The position numbers were made by a program, and so were the translations under genes. Below the pieces are notes generated by a model. That model saw only the letters and a program-made list of their open reading frames with translations. It had not been told where the DNA came from and searched no databases. Shown in pieces: positions 25,249 through 34,955 of a DNA stretch of 64,000 bases. Position 1 is the stretch's first letter. Every line of letters begins with the position of its first letter. Where the stretch lies: contig JAKIWL010000001.1 in the NCBI GenBank assembly GCA_022750055.1, positions 1-64,000 on the forward strand, written 5' to 3'. This DNA is from Thermoplasmata archaeon (GTDB lineage: Archaea > Thermoplasmatota > Thermoplasmata > Lutacidiplasmatales > UBA184).

Positions 25249-26378
25249 CCGGCTTTAGGGGGGGTGATCCCCGACGTTCGAAGCGCCGCGATGGCTTCGG
25301 GGAAGGCCCGCGCGAATCGCTCGATGTCCGCCGGCGGGTTCGAGAACGAGGCCCGGATGAATCGGCCCCCGAACGTCGGAGAGAGATAGCTTCCGGATCG
25401 CAGAAAGACCCCGTGGTGGAGCAGGAGCTCCCTCTGGAGGTCCTCCGGGGCGAGACCCGTGGAAGCGATGTCGATCACGAACATGTTCGCCTGCGAGGGG
25501 AAGACGGGGAGCGAGGTGCCCGGGACCCCGGCCACCACCGAGCGGATCCGGTCCTGATTGCCCCGAGTCGTCGACCGGACGCCCCCGATCCATCCGGATT
25601 TGGTCCGCAACGCGGCGATTGCAGCGACCTGGGCGAGGATGTTCACGCCTAGGTCGTTCGTGTTGTACCGAGCGACCGAGCGAACGAGCTCCCGTTGGCC
25701 GGCGAGGCCGCCGAGCCGCAATCCGGCCATCCCGCAGTTCTTCGACACCGACCACACCGTCAACGTCTGTTCCGGCGCGTACGGGTACGCCAGCGTCGGG
25801 CGTTCGGCGAAGTCCCGATACGTCACGTCGTTGACAAGCCAGAGTTTGCGGTCGTGGGCGATCTCGGCGATCGCGCGGACCTCCGATTCCGGGTATCCCG
25901 ATCCCAGGGGGTTGAGCGGGTCGATGAGAAGGATCATCCGGGTCTGGGGGCCGATCGCCTCCGCGACCCGTTCTGCGGTAAGTCGGTAGGGAGGCGCGTA
26001 GATGTCGAGGTTCTTCGTCCGGGCTCCCGAGAGTTCGATGAACTTGTGGATGATGAGGTAGCTCGGGTCGGAGGCGATGACCTCCTCCCCGGGATGGAGG
26101 AGCGCCCGCGTGAGCATGTAGAGCGCCTCGGTCCCGCCGGCAGAGATCTGGACCTGGGAGTCCGCCGGGAGTCCGAGGTCTAAGATCACGCGTTCGGCGA
26201 GCTCCGGCAGACCGGACGCGTACGGATACCCCTCATACCGTCGCTCGCGCAGCGCCTCCTCCACGGCCCCGCGGACGATCTCGGGTGGGACGAGATGGTT
26301 CGTATTCTGGCTCATCCAGACCACGGAGTCGCGGTGTTCGTGGGCGTATCGGAAGGCGTCGAATGGGATCTCCGGCAT
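25245..26378 (-). CDS. PLP-dependent class I/II aminotransferase
   Basis: 377 aa. The fold type I signature is present: SAGGTEALYMLTRALL, SDPSYLIIHKF, LIDPLNPLGSGYP with the Asn/Pro loop, and WSVSKNCGMAGLRLGG with the PLP lysine. The C-terminal RFIRASFSNP provides the substrate-carboxylate Arg. It resembles histidinol-phosphate or aspartate aminotransferases; donor and acceptor are not fixed. ATG at 26378 is preferred because the sequence before it is low complexity. Confidence 0.85.
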   Translation of the reverse strand: MPEIPFDAFRYAHEHRDSVVWMSQNTNHLVPPEIVRGAVEEALRERRYEGYPYASGLPELAERVILDLGLPADSQVQISAGGTEALYMLTRALLHPGEEVIASDPSYLIIHKFIELSGARTKNLDIYAPPYRLTAERVAEAIGPQTRMILLIDPLNPLGSGYPESEVRAIAEIAHDRKLWLVNDVTYRDFAERPTLAYPYAPEQTLTVWSVSKNCGMAGLRLGGLAGQRELVRSVARYNTNDLGVNILAQVAAIAALRTKSGWIGGVRSTTRGNQDRIRSVVAGVPGTSLPVFPSQANMFVIDIASTGLAPEDLQRELLLHHGVFLRSGSYLSPTFGGRFIRASFSNPPADIERFARAFPEAIAALRTSGITPPKAG

Positions 26379-26512
26379 CGCTCCGTCGCGTCCGGGGTCT
26401 ACCCACGTCGGCTTAACGGCTCCGTGCCATCTCCGAGAATCGGGCTCGAGGGAAGGGGAGAACGGGGCGATGGGGACTCGCCGGCTGAGGGGGAACGCGG
26501 GCGTCCCGCGGC

Positions 26513-27337
26513 CTATCGAACGACGATCGGCGCGTCCTCCGCGGTGGACCCCGAGCGGTCGCCCGCCCCGTCCGGGGCCTGGGCGAGATAGCTCGTGACG
26601 ATCCCCAGCGATTGAGGGCGAGTCTCCACCCGGTCGAATCCGGCGCGGTGGAGGAGCGCGAGCATCGCAGAGCGGGCGGGCAAGGTCCGAAGCGATTCGG
26701 GGAGGTAGCGGTACGGTCCCTCGCTGCCGACCGCTGCGCCGAGCCACGGGACGAAGGTGTCGAAGTACGCATGGAAGAGGGACCCGAACCAGGCTGCGGC
26801 CGGTTCGGTGATCTCCAGGGTCAAGAGCGTCCCGCCGGGCGCGACGACCCGACGCAGCTCCGAGAAGGCGTCGGGAAGCCTCGGCAGGTTCCGGACGACG
26901 AACGCCGACATCACGAGGTCGAACGTCCCCGTACGGAACGGAAGCCGGAGCGCCGTGGCCTCCCCCCAGTGAAGCCGTCGCCCGTCCGCCGCGGGAACTC
27001 GACGGGCCCGTGCCCTCGAGAGCATCGCCGGAGTGACGTCGACCCCCACGACCCGACTTCCGGGGAAATGGTGCGACGCGAGGATGGAGAGGTCGCCGGG
27101 GCCGCAGCCCACATCGAGGATCGACCTCGGGATCCGTCCATCTCGGAACCGGTCCACATCCCAGAGGGCCCGCGGCCTCCAGAACAGGTCGTTTCCCAAG
27201 GAGGCGACGTGGTCGAACCAGTCGTACCCGCGTGCGATGTGCGCGAACATCGCCCGTACGTCCCGTTCGAACGAGGGGTCGGACCGGTCGGGATAGGGCG
27301 AGCCGTCGGAGGCCTTCCTTCCCGGCGAGGGCGTCAC
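26513..27337 (-). CDS. UbiE/MenG-type methyltransferase
   Basis: 274 aa. Typical UbiE/COQ5 order: ARGYDWFDHVASLGNDLFWR, motif I ILDVGCGPGDLS, VVGVDVTPAML, LPFRTGTFDLVMSAFVVRNL, then GGTLLTLEITEP. In that family the enzyme C-methylates the quinone ring after decarboxylation, which fits UbiA and UbiD at 2.6-4.9 kb. The GTG at 27337 lies about 25 bp from a GGTATA box on the minus strand, so I take it as a leaderless start. The exact quinone is unknown. Confidence 0.83.
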   Translation of the reverse strand: MTPSPGRKASDGSPYPDRSDPSFERDVRAMFAHIARGYDWFDHVASLGNDLFWRPRALWDVDRFRDGRIPRSILDVGCGPGDLSILASHHFPGSRVVGVDVTPAMLSRARARRVPAADGRRLHWGEATALRLPFRTGTFDLVMSAFVVRNLPRLPDAFSELRRVVAPGGTLLTLEITEPAAAWFGSLFHAYFDTFVPWLGAAVGSEGPYRYLPESLRTLPARSAMLALLHRAGFDRVETRPQSLGIVTSYLAQAPDGAGDRSGSTAEDAPIVVR

Positions 27338-27359
27338 GTCGAGGTCAGCTCCCACCTCA

Positions 27360-27366
27360 CTATACC
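27360..27366 (-). promoter_or_regulatory. TATA box of the UbiE-like gene
   Basis: The minus strand reads GGGTATA here, about 25 bp before the GTG at 27337. This spacing is what decides the start of the UbiE-like gene. Confidence 0.55.
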
Positions 27367-27439
27367 CTCCTCCCACGGTGCTGGGGCCGACTCCAGGAAT
27401 CGCAACGGTTATGTTCCGACCCAACCGTGGAACCCCGTC

Positions 27440-27709
27440 ATGGTGGAAGCCGGCGGGGAGTCGGAGACCCCGGCGGAGGGGTCGACGCCTTCGCTCTTCT
27501 CGCTGTCGCTCGCCCACCGGGCCGCCTTCTGGGGATTCGCGGCGCTCGCGATCTCGGGGCTGGCATTCTACCTGTGGTGGGGTCTCTCCTTCGGACGGTG
27601 GGTCGATAACGGAGTCTACGCGGTCGTGGTCACCTTGGTCGGGTTCGGTCTTGCCGGCATGTGGCTCATGACGCCGAATCCCGTCCGCCCGATCCCTCAC
27701 CGACAGTAG
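27440..27709 (+). CDS. Small two-helix membrane protein
   Basis: 89 aa. About 28 hydrophilic residues, then two hydrophobic helices: HRAAFWGFAALAISGLAFYLWWG (in part) and VYAVVVTLVGFGLAGMWLM. A short Pro/Arg tail ends the protein. A GGTTATG box lies about 30 bp before the ATG. It is divergent from the UbiE-like gene. No family recognised. Confidence 0.7.
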   Translation: MVEAGGESETPAEGSTPSLFSLSLAHRAAFWGFAALAISGLAFYLWWGLSFGRWVDNGVYAVVVTLVGFGLAGMWLMTPNPVRPIPHRQ

Positions 27710-27824
27710 GAATCCCCCGAGCCCCGATCGGGCCGGTCGGACCGCCACCGATCGTACCCTACCTGCTCGCGATTTTCCGGGCGGAGATACCCGCCCTTCG
27801 ACGAATTAGAGGGCGAGACCGGGG

Positions 27825-29252
27825 TCACATCGGGCGGCCCGCGAGGGCCCAACCCGTTCCGCTCGCCTCTCCACAGGCTAGGCAGGGACCCAAGGAGGGC
27901 ACGGGTAGGGGGAGCTCTCCCTCGGGCGTGCCCAGCAGGGCGCCGTCGATCGCGGACTCGATGGCGCGTCCACATGGTTCCTTCCCACACCAGGCCACGA
28001 TCCGGACGGTCGTCGAGTTCGCGAGCTCCGCGAGGGTCGAGGCCGGGGAGAACGCGTTCCGGAACGCCGAGAGCGCCCGGTCGTAGAGGGCCTTGTCGAA
28101 TTCGCCAAGGGCCGCGAGCACGCCTTCCTCCAGGGAGGCCGGACCGACCTTCGTCTTGGTCCCCAAGCGGTTCACCGCCGTCACGGTCCCGCTCGCGGCC
28201 TCTCGCGCTCCGATCTCGAGACGAAGCGGGGCGCCCGCCGTCTCCCAACGGTAGTACTTCGCGCCGGGCCGATCGTCCGACCGGTCCACGAACACCCGGA
28301 GTCCTCGGCCGGTCAGCCGACGAGCGATCTCCTCGGCGTACTGGCTGACCTCGGGTCCCTTCTCTCCGGAGGGGATCGGAACGATGACCACTTGGTACGG
28401 GGCGACCTCGGTGGGGAACACGGCTCCCTTGGCGTCCCCATGGACCGCCACGATCGCGCCGATCAGGCGTTCGGAGAGACCGAAGGTGGTCTGGTGGACG
28501 AATCGTTGGCTCCCGTCCGGCGCTTCGAAGGCGATGTGGTACGGGCGGGAGAAGTTCTCGCGATAGTGGTGCACGCTCCCGATCTGCAGCGTTCGCGCCC
28601 CGCCGATCGGGATGTCGAGGGCGACCGAGTAGAACGCTCCCGGGAACTTGTCCCAATCGGGGCGGCGAACGGAGACGAAGGGCAGGGCGAAGGAGCGGGC
28701 CATCCGCCCGAACGCCTCCAGGTTCGATCGGACCCGGACGGTCGCCGATTCCTCGTCCAACTGGCAGGTGTGCTCCTCGAAGAAGTGGATCTCGCGCACC
28801 CGCAGGAACGGCCGGGTCGTCTTCGTCTCGTAGCGGAACGTGTTCACGATCTGATAGACGTTCAGCGGAAGGTCGCGGTGGGAACGGACCCACAGGGAGA
28901 AGACCGGGTACATCGCGGTCTCGCTCGTCGGACGAAGGACGAGAGGGACGTCGAGCTCGCTGTCGCCGCCGCGAGTGACCCAGTAGACCTGCGCGTCGAA
29001 CCCCTTGATGTGCTCGCCTTCCTTCTGGAACTCGGTCCGGGGGATCAGGGCCGGGAACTCGACGGGGACGCTCCCCGTCGCTTCGATCTCGCGAACCATG
29101 ATCCGGTCGAGCTCACGGCGCGCTCGGAACCCGTACGGGGTCCAGACGTTCATGCCCTTGACCGGGTAGCGCTTGTCGGACAGGCCGGCGGCCTCAACGA
29201 CCTCGAGGTACCAATCGACGAAGGACGTTGTCTTGTCCGGGAGGTCGGCCAT
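27825..29252 (-). CDS. proS: Prolyl-tRNA synthetase (archaeal/eukaryotic type)
   Basis: 475 aa, the archaeal length without the bacterial editing insertion. Class II motifs: ALIPRTEF after motif 1, motif 2 VNTFRYETKTTRPFLRVREIHFFEEHT region, and motif 3 FGLSERLIGAIV. The C-terminal zinc-type domain is present with CGKEPCG and CLAC. A CTCTTATAG box on the minus strand is about 30 bp from the ATG at 29252. It is divergent from the DUF373 gene. Confidence 0.95.
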   Translation of the reverse strand: MADLPDKTTSFVDWYLEVVEAAGLSDKRYPVKGMNVWTPYGFRARRELDRIMVREIEATGSVPVEFPALIPRTEFQKEGEHIKGFDAQVYWVTRGGDSELDVPLVLRPTSETAMYPVFSLWVRSHRDLPLNVYQIVNTFRYETKTTRPFLRVREIHFFEEHTCQLDEESATVRVRSNLEAFGRMARSFALPFVSVRRPDWDKFPGAFYSVALDIPIGGARTLQIGSVHHYRENFSRPYHIAFEAPDGSQRFVHQTTFGLSERLIGAIVAVHGDAKGAVFPTEVAPYQVVIVPIPSGEKGPEVSQYAEEIARRLTGRGLRVFVDRSDDRPGAKYYRWETAGAPLRLEIGAREAASGTVTAVNRLGTKTKVGPASLEEGVLAALGEFDKALYDRALSAFRNAFSPASTLAELANSTTVRIVAWCGKEPCGRAIESAIDGALLGTPEGELPLPVPSLGPCLACGEASGTGWALAGRPM

Positions 29253-29521
29253 CGACGGCCGGGAGGGCGGCCGGGCCGCTATAAGAGTATGCTCGAAACA
29301 CGCGTTCGGACTCACCTCGGCCTCGACGCCCGCGCCAGGCGACCGACTCGCCCTGGGTCCGAGCCCCCCGGGCGGGAAGCGCCATCGAGCTCTCCATCGG
29401 GCTCGCGATCGTCGGGAATGGGACCTTCCACCTCGGTCCCGGCCCGCCCGGGCGCCGGAGCATGTGCACGGGAAATTTTGAACCAATGTTATTATGGTGG
29501 GTCGAAGGCTGAACTAGGTGC

Positions 29522-30628
29522 ATGCGACTCGTCGTCTGCGTCGACCGGGATGACGACCTGGGCCGGAAGGCCGGGGTCGCCGGCCCCATCGTGGGGCGCG
29601 ACCAGGTGCTCGACGCGGCGACGCGGCTCGGGATGGCCGACCCGGAGGATTCCGACACCAACGCGTTATTCGCCTCCATCGGGGTCCTCGATGATCTTCG
29701 GAAGGCCGGCGAGGAGGCCGAGGTCGTGGTCCTCACCGGAGCGGCTCAGGTCGGTCTCCTGTCGGACCGGCGCGTCGCCGAGCAGTTCGACCGGGTGCTC
29801 GCAGAGCTCCACGCCAAGTCGGCGTTCCTCGTCTCGGACGGCGCCGAGGACGAGTACCTCTACCCGATCCTCTCCTCCCGGGTCCGGATCGATGGGGTCC
29901 GGCGCGTCTACATCCGCCAGTCCGCGAGCCTCGAATCGACGTACTACACGGTCGTTCGGGCGCTGAAGGACCCGAAGCTTCGCGCGAAGACCGTCCTCCC
30001 CCTCGCCTTCGTCCTGCTCACCCTCGGGCTCGCGGCCGCGAGCGGGGTGATCGGCTGGGGGATCATCGGGATCGTCGTCCTCCTCGGGGTCTATCTCATC
30101 CTCTGGACCTTCGACATCGACGAGGCGATCATCGACTCGGTCCGGTCTGCCTCCACCGACATCCGGCAGGGTTCGGCGGCATTCGGCTTCGGTCTGTTCG
30201 CGCTCGCCCTCGTCGGCGTCGGCTTCCTCTCCGGCTACAACGTGTTGGTCTCCCTCCCCCGGGAGACTCCGCTCGATCGCGTCCTCCTCTTCACGCAGGC
30301 CGCGCTCGTCTTCTGGGTCTTCGGGGCCTTCGTATGGGAATGCGGCCGGGCCATCCGGCGCTACTTCCTCCGCGGTCGATTCCCTCGCTCCTTCCTCGTC
30401 GCCACCGTCTCGATCGGCGGAACGGGCCTCCTTTCCTACGGGATCGTGTTCACCGTCGAATTCCTGGAGGTCCTCGTCGCGCCCGCGACGCTGCCGCTCG
30501 TGGTCAGCACCCTCGTGGCGGGTCTCGCGCTGATCATCGGCGCCGGCGTGCTCCAGCAGTATCTGAGGTCCCGCTCGTCGACCGAGGACCGCTCCGCGTC
30601 GTCGGTCCCCGAATCGGGTCAGCTCTAG
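29522..30628 (+). CDS. DUF373 membrane protein
   Basis: 368 aa. The N-terminal soluble half (1-150) has MRLVVCVDRDDDLGRKAG and GMADPEDSDTNALFAS, the conserved Asp-rich face of DUF373, an archaea-specific family of unknown function. About six membrane helices follow (155-345). A GTTATTATG box is about 30 bp before the ATG. Its stop overlaps the convergent phosphoribosyltransferase by four bases. Confidence 0.85.
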   Translation: MRLVVCVDRDDDLGRKAGVAGPIVGRDQVLDAATRLGMADPEDSDTNALFASIGVLDDLRKAGEEAEVVVLTGAAQVGLLSDRRVAEQFDRVLAELHAKSAFLVSDGAEDEYLYPILSSRVRIDGVRRVYIRQSASLESTYYTVVRALKDPKLRAKTVLPLAFVLLTLGLAAASGVIGWGIIGIVVLLGVYLILWTFDIDEAIIDSVRSASTDIRQGSAAFGFGLFALALVGVGFLSGYNVLVSLPRETPLDRVLLFTQAALVFWVFGAFVWECGRAIRRYFLRGRFPRSFLVATVSIGGTGLLSYGIVFTVEFLEVLVAPATLPLVVSTLVAGLALIIGAGVLQQYLRSRSSTEDRSASSVPESGQL

Positions 30629-31278
30629 TCGTCGTCGGAACGCGAACGGGGGCCCGGGGCGGACGGAGTCCGCGCCGACGGGATCACAGCCCGAAGGTCC
30701 GGGATCGACACCGTCAGACCGCAGCGCGTCGCCAACAGGTCTCGGGCGCGTCCCAGGTCGTGGGTCTCCGCGTAGGCCCGGCCCCCGAGCGTCGTCAGGT
30801 CTTCCCAATAGTTCCACGGAAATACGACCCAAACCCAATGGTCCCGGTCGATCTCCTCCGCTACATAGGTCGGCCGGAACTTCGAGTGAGTGATGTGGAG
30901 GAGGGCAGCGCTCTCCAGGCGCTTCGCCCCGGCTTCGCCGACGTTGGCGGTGGCGAGTTCGAGGCTCTCGCCGGTATCGGTGATGTCATCGATCACGAGG
31001 ACGTTCTGGCCCGCCACCGACCCGCTCAACCCCTCGGTCAGCTCGGCCCGTCCACTCGGTCGGGCGGTCACTCCCCAGTGCTGGGCCCGCACAGAGAGAA
31101 GCCGGTGGATGCCGAGCCGGTCGGCCACGAGCCGAGCCGGGACCCAACCGCCGCGGGTCAGGGCGACGAGCGTGTCGGGGATCTTCGCGGCGTCCGTGAC
31201 CTGCTTCGCGACGGCGCCCGCCCACCGGTCGATGTCCGCCCACGCGGCGAGTCGGCACGTGGGGAATTCCTCGGGCAT
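30625..31278 (-). CDS. Purine-type phosphoribosyltransferase
   Basis: 217 aa. The PRPP-binding loop is VLVIDDITDTGESL (about residues 92-105), in a type I PRTase fold. VALTRGGWVPARLVAD is the preceding strand-loop. PWNYWED near 155 is shared with archaeal xanthine/hypoxanthine-guanine-type enzymes. It probably salvages purine bases. ATG at 31278 is preferred over a TTG at 31311. It follows glutamate dehydrogenase by 45 bp on the same strand. Confidence 0.82.
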   Translation of the reverse strand: MPEEFPTCRLAAWADIDRWAGAVAKQVTDAAKIPDTLVALTRGGWVPARLVADRLGIHRLLSVRAQHWGVTARPSGRAELTEGLSGSVAGQNVLVIDDITDTGESLELATANVGEAGAKRLESAALLHITHSKFRPTYVAEEIDRDHWVWVVFPWNYWEDLTTLGGRAYAETHDLGRARDLLATRCGLTVSIPDLRAVIPSARTPSAPGPRSRSDDD

Positions 31279-31323
31279 TCGGTGTTTGGAATGGGTTCGG
31301 CCGATCCGCAACCGAGGGGGGAT

Positions 31324-32595
31324 CTACGGATAGATCCCGCGGATCCGGATCGCGTCGGCAACGCGCTGGATCGCGACCACGTACGCGGCGGTCCGGTTGT
31401 GCACCTGGCGAGCCTGGGCGACCTCGTGGATGTCCTTGTAGGACTGGACCATGACTTGCTCGAGGCGTTTGGTCACCTCGGCGAGCGGCCAGAAGTAGCC
31501 CTGTATGTCCTGGGCCCACTCGAAGTAGCTCACGGTGACGCCGCCCGCGTTCGCCAGGATGTCGGGCAGGACCGTGATCTTCTTTTCGAACAGGGTCGTG
31601 TCCGCCTCGGGGACGGTGGGCCCGTTGGCGGCCTCCGCCACGATCTTCGCCTGGATCTTGTCGGCGTTCTTCTTGGTGATCTGGTTCTCTAGCGCCGCCG
31701 GGATCAGGATGTCCACCTTGGTCTGGAGCAACTCCTCGTTCGAGAGAGGCTTGGCTCCGGCGAAGCCCACGACCGATCCGGTCTTCGACTTGTGGGCGAG
31801 CAGCGCGCTGCAATTGATGCCCTCGGGCTTGTACACTCCCCCCCGAGAGTCGGAGGCGGCGACCAGCTTCGCGCCCTGCTCTTCACACAGGATCTTCGCG
31901 GCGACGCTCCCGGCGTTCCCGAATCCCTGTACCGCAAAGCTCGCCCCCTTGACCTTCACCCCCGCGTTGGGCGCCGCCTCCCGGATGACGTAGGCACATC
32001 CCCGTCCCGTGGCTTCGCCCCGGCCCTGGCTGCCGCCGAGGGAGATCGGCTTGCCTGTTACGACGCCGGGAACCGAGTAACCCTTCTGCATCGAGTACGT
32101 GTCCATGATCCAGGCCATCGTCTGGGAGTCCGTGTAGACGTCGGGAGCCGGGATGTCCATCTCCGGCCCGATGATCGGGAGGATCTCGCTCGCAAACCGC
32201 CTCGTGAGTCGCTCCAGTTCGCCCTTCGACATCTTCTTCGGATCGCAGATGACGCCCCCCTTGGCGCCACCGTACGGAAGGTTGACGACCGCGCACTTCC
32301 ACGTCATCCATGCCGCGAGGGCCCGGACCTCATCGAGGGAGACCTGTGGGTGGTAGCGGATCCCTCCCTTGGACGGGCCCCGGGCCATGTTATACTGGAC
32401 CCGATACCCGGTGAACATTCGGTAGGAGTCGTCGTCCATCCGGACCGGGAAGTTGACCGTGAGCTCGCGTTTCGGGCTCTTCAGGAGCTCGCGCATCCAG
32501 GGTTCCAATCCGATGAGGTCGGCGACGATGTCGATCTGGCGGCGAGCGGTCTCGAACGGATTGATCTGCGCAGCCTCGTGTGCCAATTTGGCCAC
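31324..32595 (-). CDS. gdhA: Glutamate dehydrogenase
   Basis: 423 aa hexameric type. It links 2-oxoglutarate, ammonia and glutamate. Landmarks are GGIRYHP, the catalytic LPYGGAKGGV lysine region, PAPDVYTDSQTMAWIMD, and the dinucleotide-binding FAVQGFGNAGS. The start appears to be GTG at 32595. It lies 28 bp after thiL. With aspartase and arginine deiminase in the same window, amino acids are likely substrates. Confidence 0.95.
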   Translation of the reverse strand: MAKLAHEAAQINPFETARRQIDIVADLIGLEPWMRELLKSPKRELTVNFPVRMDDDSYRMFTGYRVQYNMARGPSKGGIRYHPQVSLDEVRALAAWMTWKCAVVNLPYGGAKGGVICDPKKMSKGELERLTRRFASEILPIIGPEMDIPAPDVYTDSQTMAWIMDTYSMQKGYSVPGVVTGKPISLGGSQGRGEATGRGCAYVIREAAPNAGVKVKGASFAVQGFGNAGSVAAKILCEEQGAKLVAASDSRGGVYKPEGINCSALLAHKSKTGSVVGFAGAKPLSNEELLQTKVDILIPAALENQITKKNADKIQAKIVAEAANGPTVPEADTTLFEKKITVLPDILANAGGVTVSYFEWAQDIQGYFWPLAEVTKRLEQVMVQSYKDIHEVAQARQVHNRTAAYVVAIQRVADAIRIRGIYP

Positions 32596-32623
32596 CCTCA
32601 GTGGCGCGGGGACGAAACCATGC

Positions 32624-33667
32624 CTACTTGAGAGTAACGAGGAGCGGTCGGTACCGACGCACGGTGGGAACCGGAGCGAACGGGTCCCATCCCGGTCTCG
32701 GCATGGGACCGAGCCGGCCCTGGGTGCTCAAGAAGGCGCCCCGCCCGCGGCTCACGGCCCCGATGACGGTCGCCTTCGTCCCGGTCCGGGAGACCGCCCG
32801 AATCGCCCGGCGAAGGCGGGAGGGAGGGAGGACCGCGACGAGCTCGTAGTCTCCCCCATACAGACCCCAATGGACCCGGCGCGAGGCCGGTCGGAGGCTT
32901 CGCACGCCCGGGTCCCACGGAATCCGCTTCTCGTCGACCACGACGCGAACCTCGCTCGCATGGGCCAGGCGGCGTGCCGCATCGGCGAGGCCGTCGGAAG
33001 AGTCGATCATCGCATGGGCGAGGGGGGCAAGGGCTTCGCCCTCCCGCAACCGCGGTTCGATCCGCAATAGGTCGACCAGCTCGCGCCGGCCCGCGCGATG
33101 CCCCTCGAGGAACGCCCTCGCTCTCGCACCGCCCCGGCCGACTGTACCGGTGACGAGGAGGAGGTCGCCCGGCCGCGCGGAATCCCGACGCGGTAGCCGG
33201 GCGATGCGCGAGGTGCCGACCGCGGTGCCCACCACCGAGCGGCCCTTGGCGGCCTTCGTGTCTCCGCCGACGACGTGGCATCCCTCCCGCGCCGCGCGTC
33301 GTTCCGCGCCGCTGACCACCCGCTTCACCCAGCGGGCCGGCGTCGCGGGGGGGATCAGGAGGTCCAGGAGGACCGCGACGGGTCGTCCTCCCTTGGAGGC
33401 GAGGTCGCTGAAGCTCGCTGCCACAGCGGCGTCACCGATCCATTCGGGGGGGGACCGATCCTGAAAATGGGTTCCTTCGGAAAGTGCGTCGGTCGTAAGG
33501 AGGACGTTCCTCCCGCCCAATTGAAGGGCCGCGACGTCGTCCCCCATCGGCAGGAGGCCGCTCCCGCCCCGCCGAAGCGCGCGCTCGAGCCATCCATGGA
33601 AGCTCTCTTCGCGGAACCGTCGCGCCTTCGGCCCGCTGTGGGCCCGGGCTCTCTTCGGGGTCCTCAC
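32624..33667 (-). CDS. thiL: Thiamine-monophosphate kinase
   Basis: 347 aa. It phosphorylates thiamine monophosphate to the active diphosphate. The PurM-like ATP-binding fold shows MGDDVAAL, TTDALSEGTHF, VGGDTKAAKG, DSSDGLADAARRLA and GLYGGDYELVAVL in the expected order. The GTG at 33667 overlaps the acyl-CoA dehydrogenase stop as GTGA. A longer in-frame reading upstream overlaps that gene and is not real. A basic N-terminal extension of about 18 residues is present. Confidence 0.93.
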   Translation of the reverse strand: MRTPKRARAHSGPKARRFREESFHGWLERALRRGGSGLLPMGDDVAALQLGGRNVLLTTDALSEGTHFQDRSPPEWIGDAAVAASFSDLASKGGRPVAVLLDLLIPPATPARWVKRVVSGAERRAAREGCHVVGGDTKAAKGRSVVGTAVGTSRIARLPRRDSARPGDLLLVTGTVGRGGARARAFLEGHRAGRRELVDLLRIEPRLREGEALAPLAHAMIDSSDGLADAARRLAHASEVRVVVDEKRIPWDPGVRSLRPASRRVHWGLYGGDYELVAVLPPSRLRRAIRAVSRTGTKATVIGAVSRGRGAFLSTQGRLGPMPRPGWDPFAPVPTVRRYRPLLVTLK

Positions 33668-34857
33668 GGATAAGGGAGGAACTCCTTGCCGAGGAGTTCG
33701 CGGCCGAGGATGATCCGCATGATATTGAGGCCGCCCTCCGCGCCGACCAGGTAGGACATGACGCCGCGAAGTCCTCGCTCGAGGCCCACTTCCTTCGTGT
33801 ATCCCGCCGCGCCGAACCACATCATCACCCGCTTGACGGTCTCGAACGCGATAGGTGGCGCCGTGAGCTTGACCGAGGCGACGGCGCGATTGACCTCGGA
33901 CCGATGGGTCTCGTCGCCCGTCAGGGGGTAGCGGTCGAGGAGCCATGCGGCCCGACGACACTGCCACTTCACCGCCTCCACCTGGGCGAACAGGTCGGCG
34001 AGCTCGAACTGGATCCCTTCGAACCGTCCGAGCGGCTGCCCGAACGCCTCCCGGGTCCGGAGGTGCGCCATGCCGATCTCGAGGGCCCGCTCGGCCGCGC
34101 CGATGCAGGCCGCTGAAACGAACGTGCGCGCCACCTGGAACCCGCCGAGGGCCAGTTGGAAGCCGTGACCGGCCTCGCCGAGGAGGTTCGACGCGGGCAC
34201 CCGGACGTGGTCGTAGGAAAGCGACCCGGTCGAGATCCCCATTCGCCCCATGTTCTCGAAGCGCTGCGTCGTGAGGCCGTCGGACCGAGTGGGGACGTAA
34301 AGGAAGTGGAACCCCTGACCGCCGGCATCTCGAGCGAGGGTCAAATGTCCGCCGCCCATCTCGCCGGCCTCCGTCGTCCCCGAGACGAACGTCTTCTCCC
34401 CAGTGAGCTCGAACCCGTCCGGGGTCCGGCGCGCCTGCGTCCGCATCCGGGCGAGGTCGGAGCCTCCACCGGGCTCGGTCGTGGCGATGCCCAAGAACGC
34501 TTCCCCGCGGCAGACGGAAGGGAGGAACGAACGGCGAAGCTCCTGGGTGCCGTGACGCGCCAGGGTCGATCCCCACCCGGCCTCGAGAAGAAAGAAGACG
34601 GCGGTCGCCATCGATAGGTCCCCGCGGCCGACCTCCTCAGCGGCGAGCTCGGTGAGCACGGCCGATGCGCCCATTCCACCGTACTCGCTCGGGACCGGCA
34701 TGGCGAGCAGGCCGAGGTCGGCCATCGCCCGCAACACCTCGGGCGGGATCCGACCCCCCTCGTCGATCTTCGCCTCTGCCGGGCGCAAGACCCGGTCTCC
34801 AAAGCGGCGAACCGCTTCCTGGAACGCGCGTTCCTCATCGCTGAGTTCGAAATCCAT
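33664..34857 (-). CDS. Acyl-CoA dehydrogenase
   Basis: 397 aa flavoprotein. The family order is complete: MDFELSDEERAFQEAVR, GIATTEPGGGSDLA, the FAD-binding TGEKTFVSG, and RTREAFGQPLGRFEGIQF. The final third is the helical C-terminal domain ending LLGKEFLPYP. The usual catalytic Glu region reads YLVGAEGG; chain-length specificity cannot be read. It is the first gene of a leftward group with thiL, gdhA and a phosphoribosyltransferase. No electron-transfer flavoprotein genes are in the window. Confidence 0.9.
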   Translation of the reverse strand: MDFELSDEERAFQEAVRRFGDRVLRPAEAKIDEGGRIPPEVLRAMADLGLLAMPVPSEYGGMGASAVLTELAAEEVGRGDLSMATAVFFLLEAGWGSTLARHGTQELRRSFLPSVCRGEAFLGIATTEPGGGSDLARMRTQARRTPDGFELTGEKTFVSGTTEAGEMGGGHLTLARDAGGQGFHFLYVPTRSDGLTTQRFENMGRMGISTGSLSYDHVRVPASNLLGEAGHGFQLALGGFQVARTFVSAACIGAAERALEIGMAHLRTREAFGQPLGRFEGIQFELADLFAQVEAVKWQCRRAAWLLDRYPLTGDETHRSEVNRAVASVKLTAPPIAFETVKRVMMWFGAAGYTKEVGLERGLRGVMSYLVGAEGGLNIMRIILGRELLGKEFLPYP

Positions 34858-34955
34858 GGTGGCCCGAGGACCACGACGGGACCGGAGGTAAAGTCGTTCC
34901 GCTGCCGGGAACTCCTTTAAGTCCGCGGCCGGTCGAGGGATGGAAGCGAGTTCGG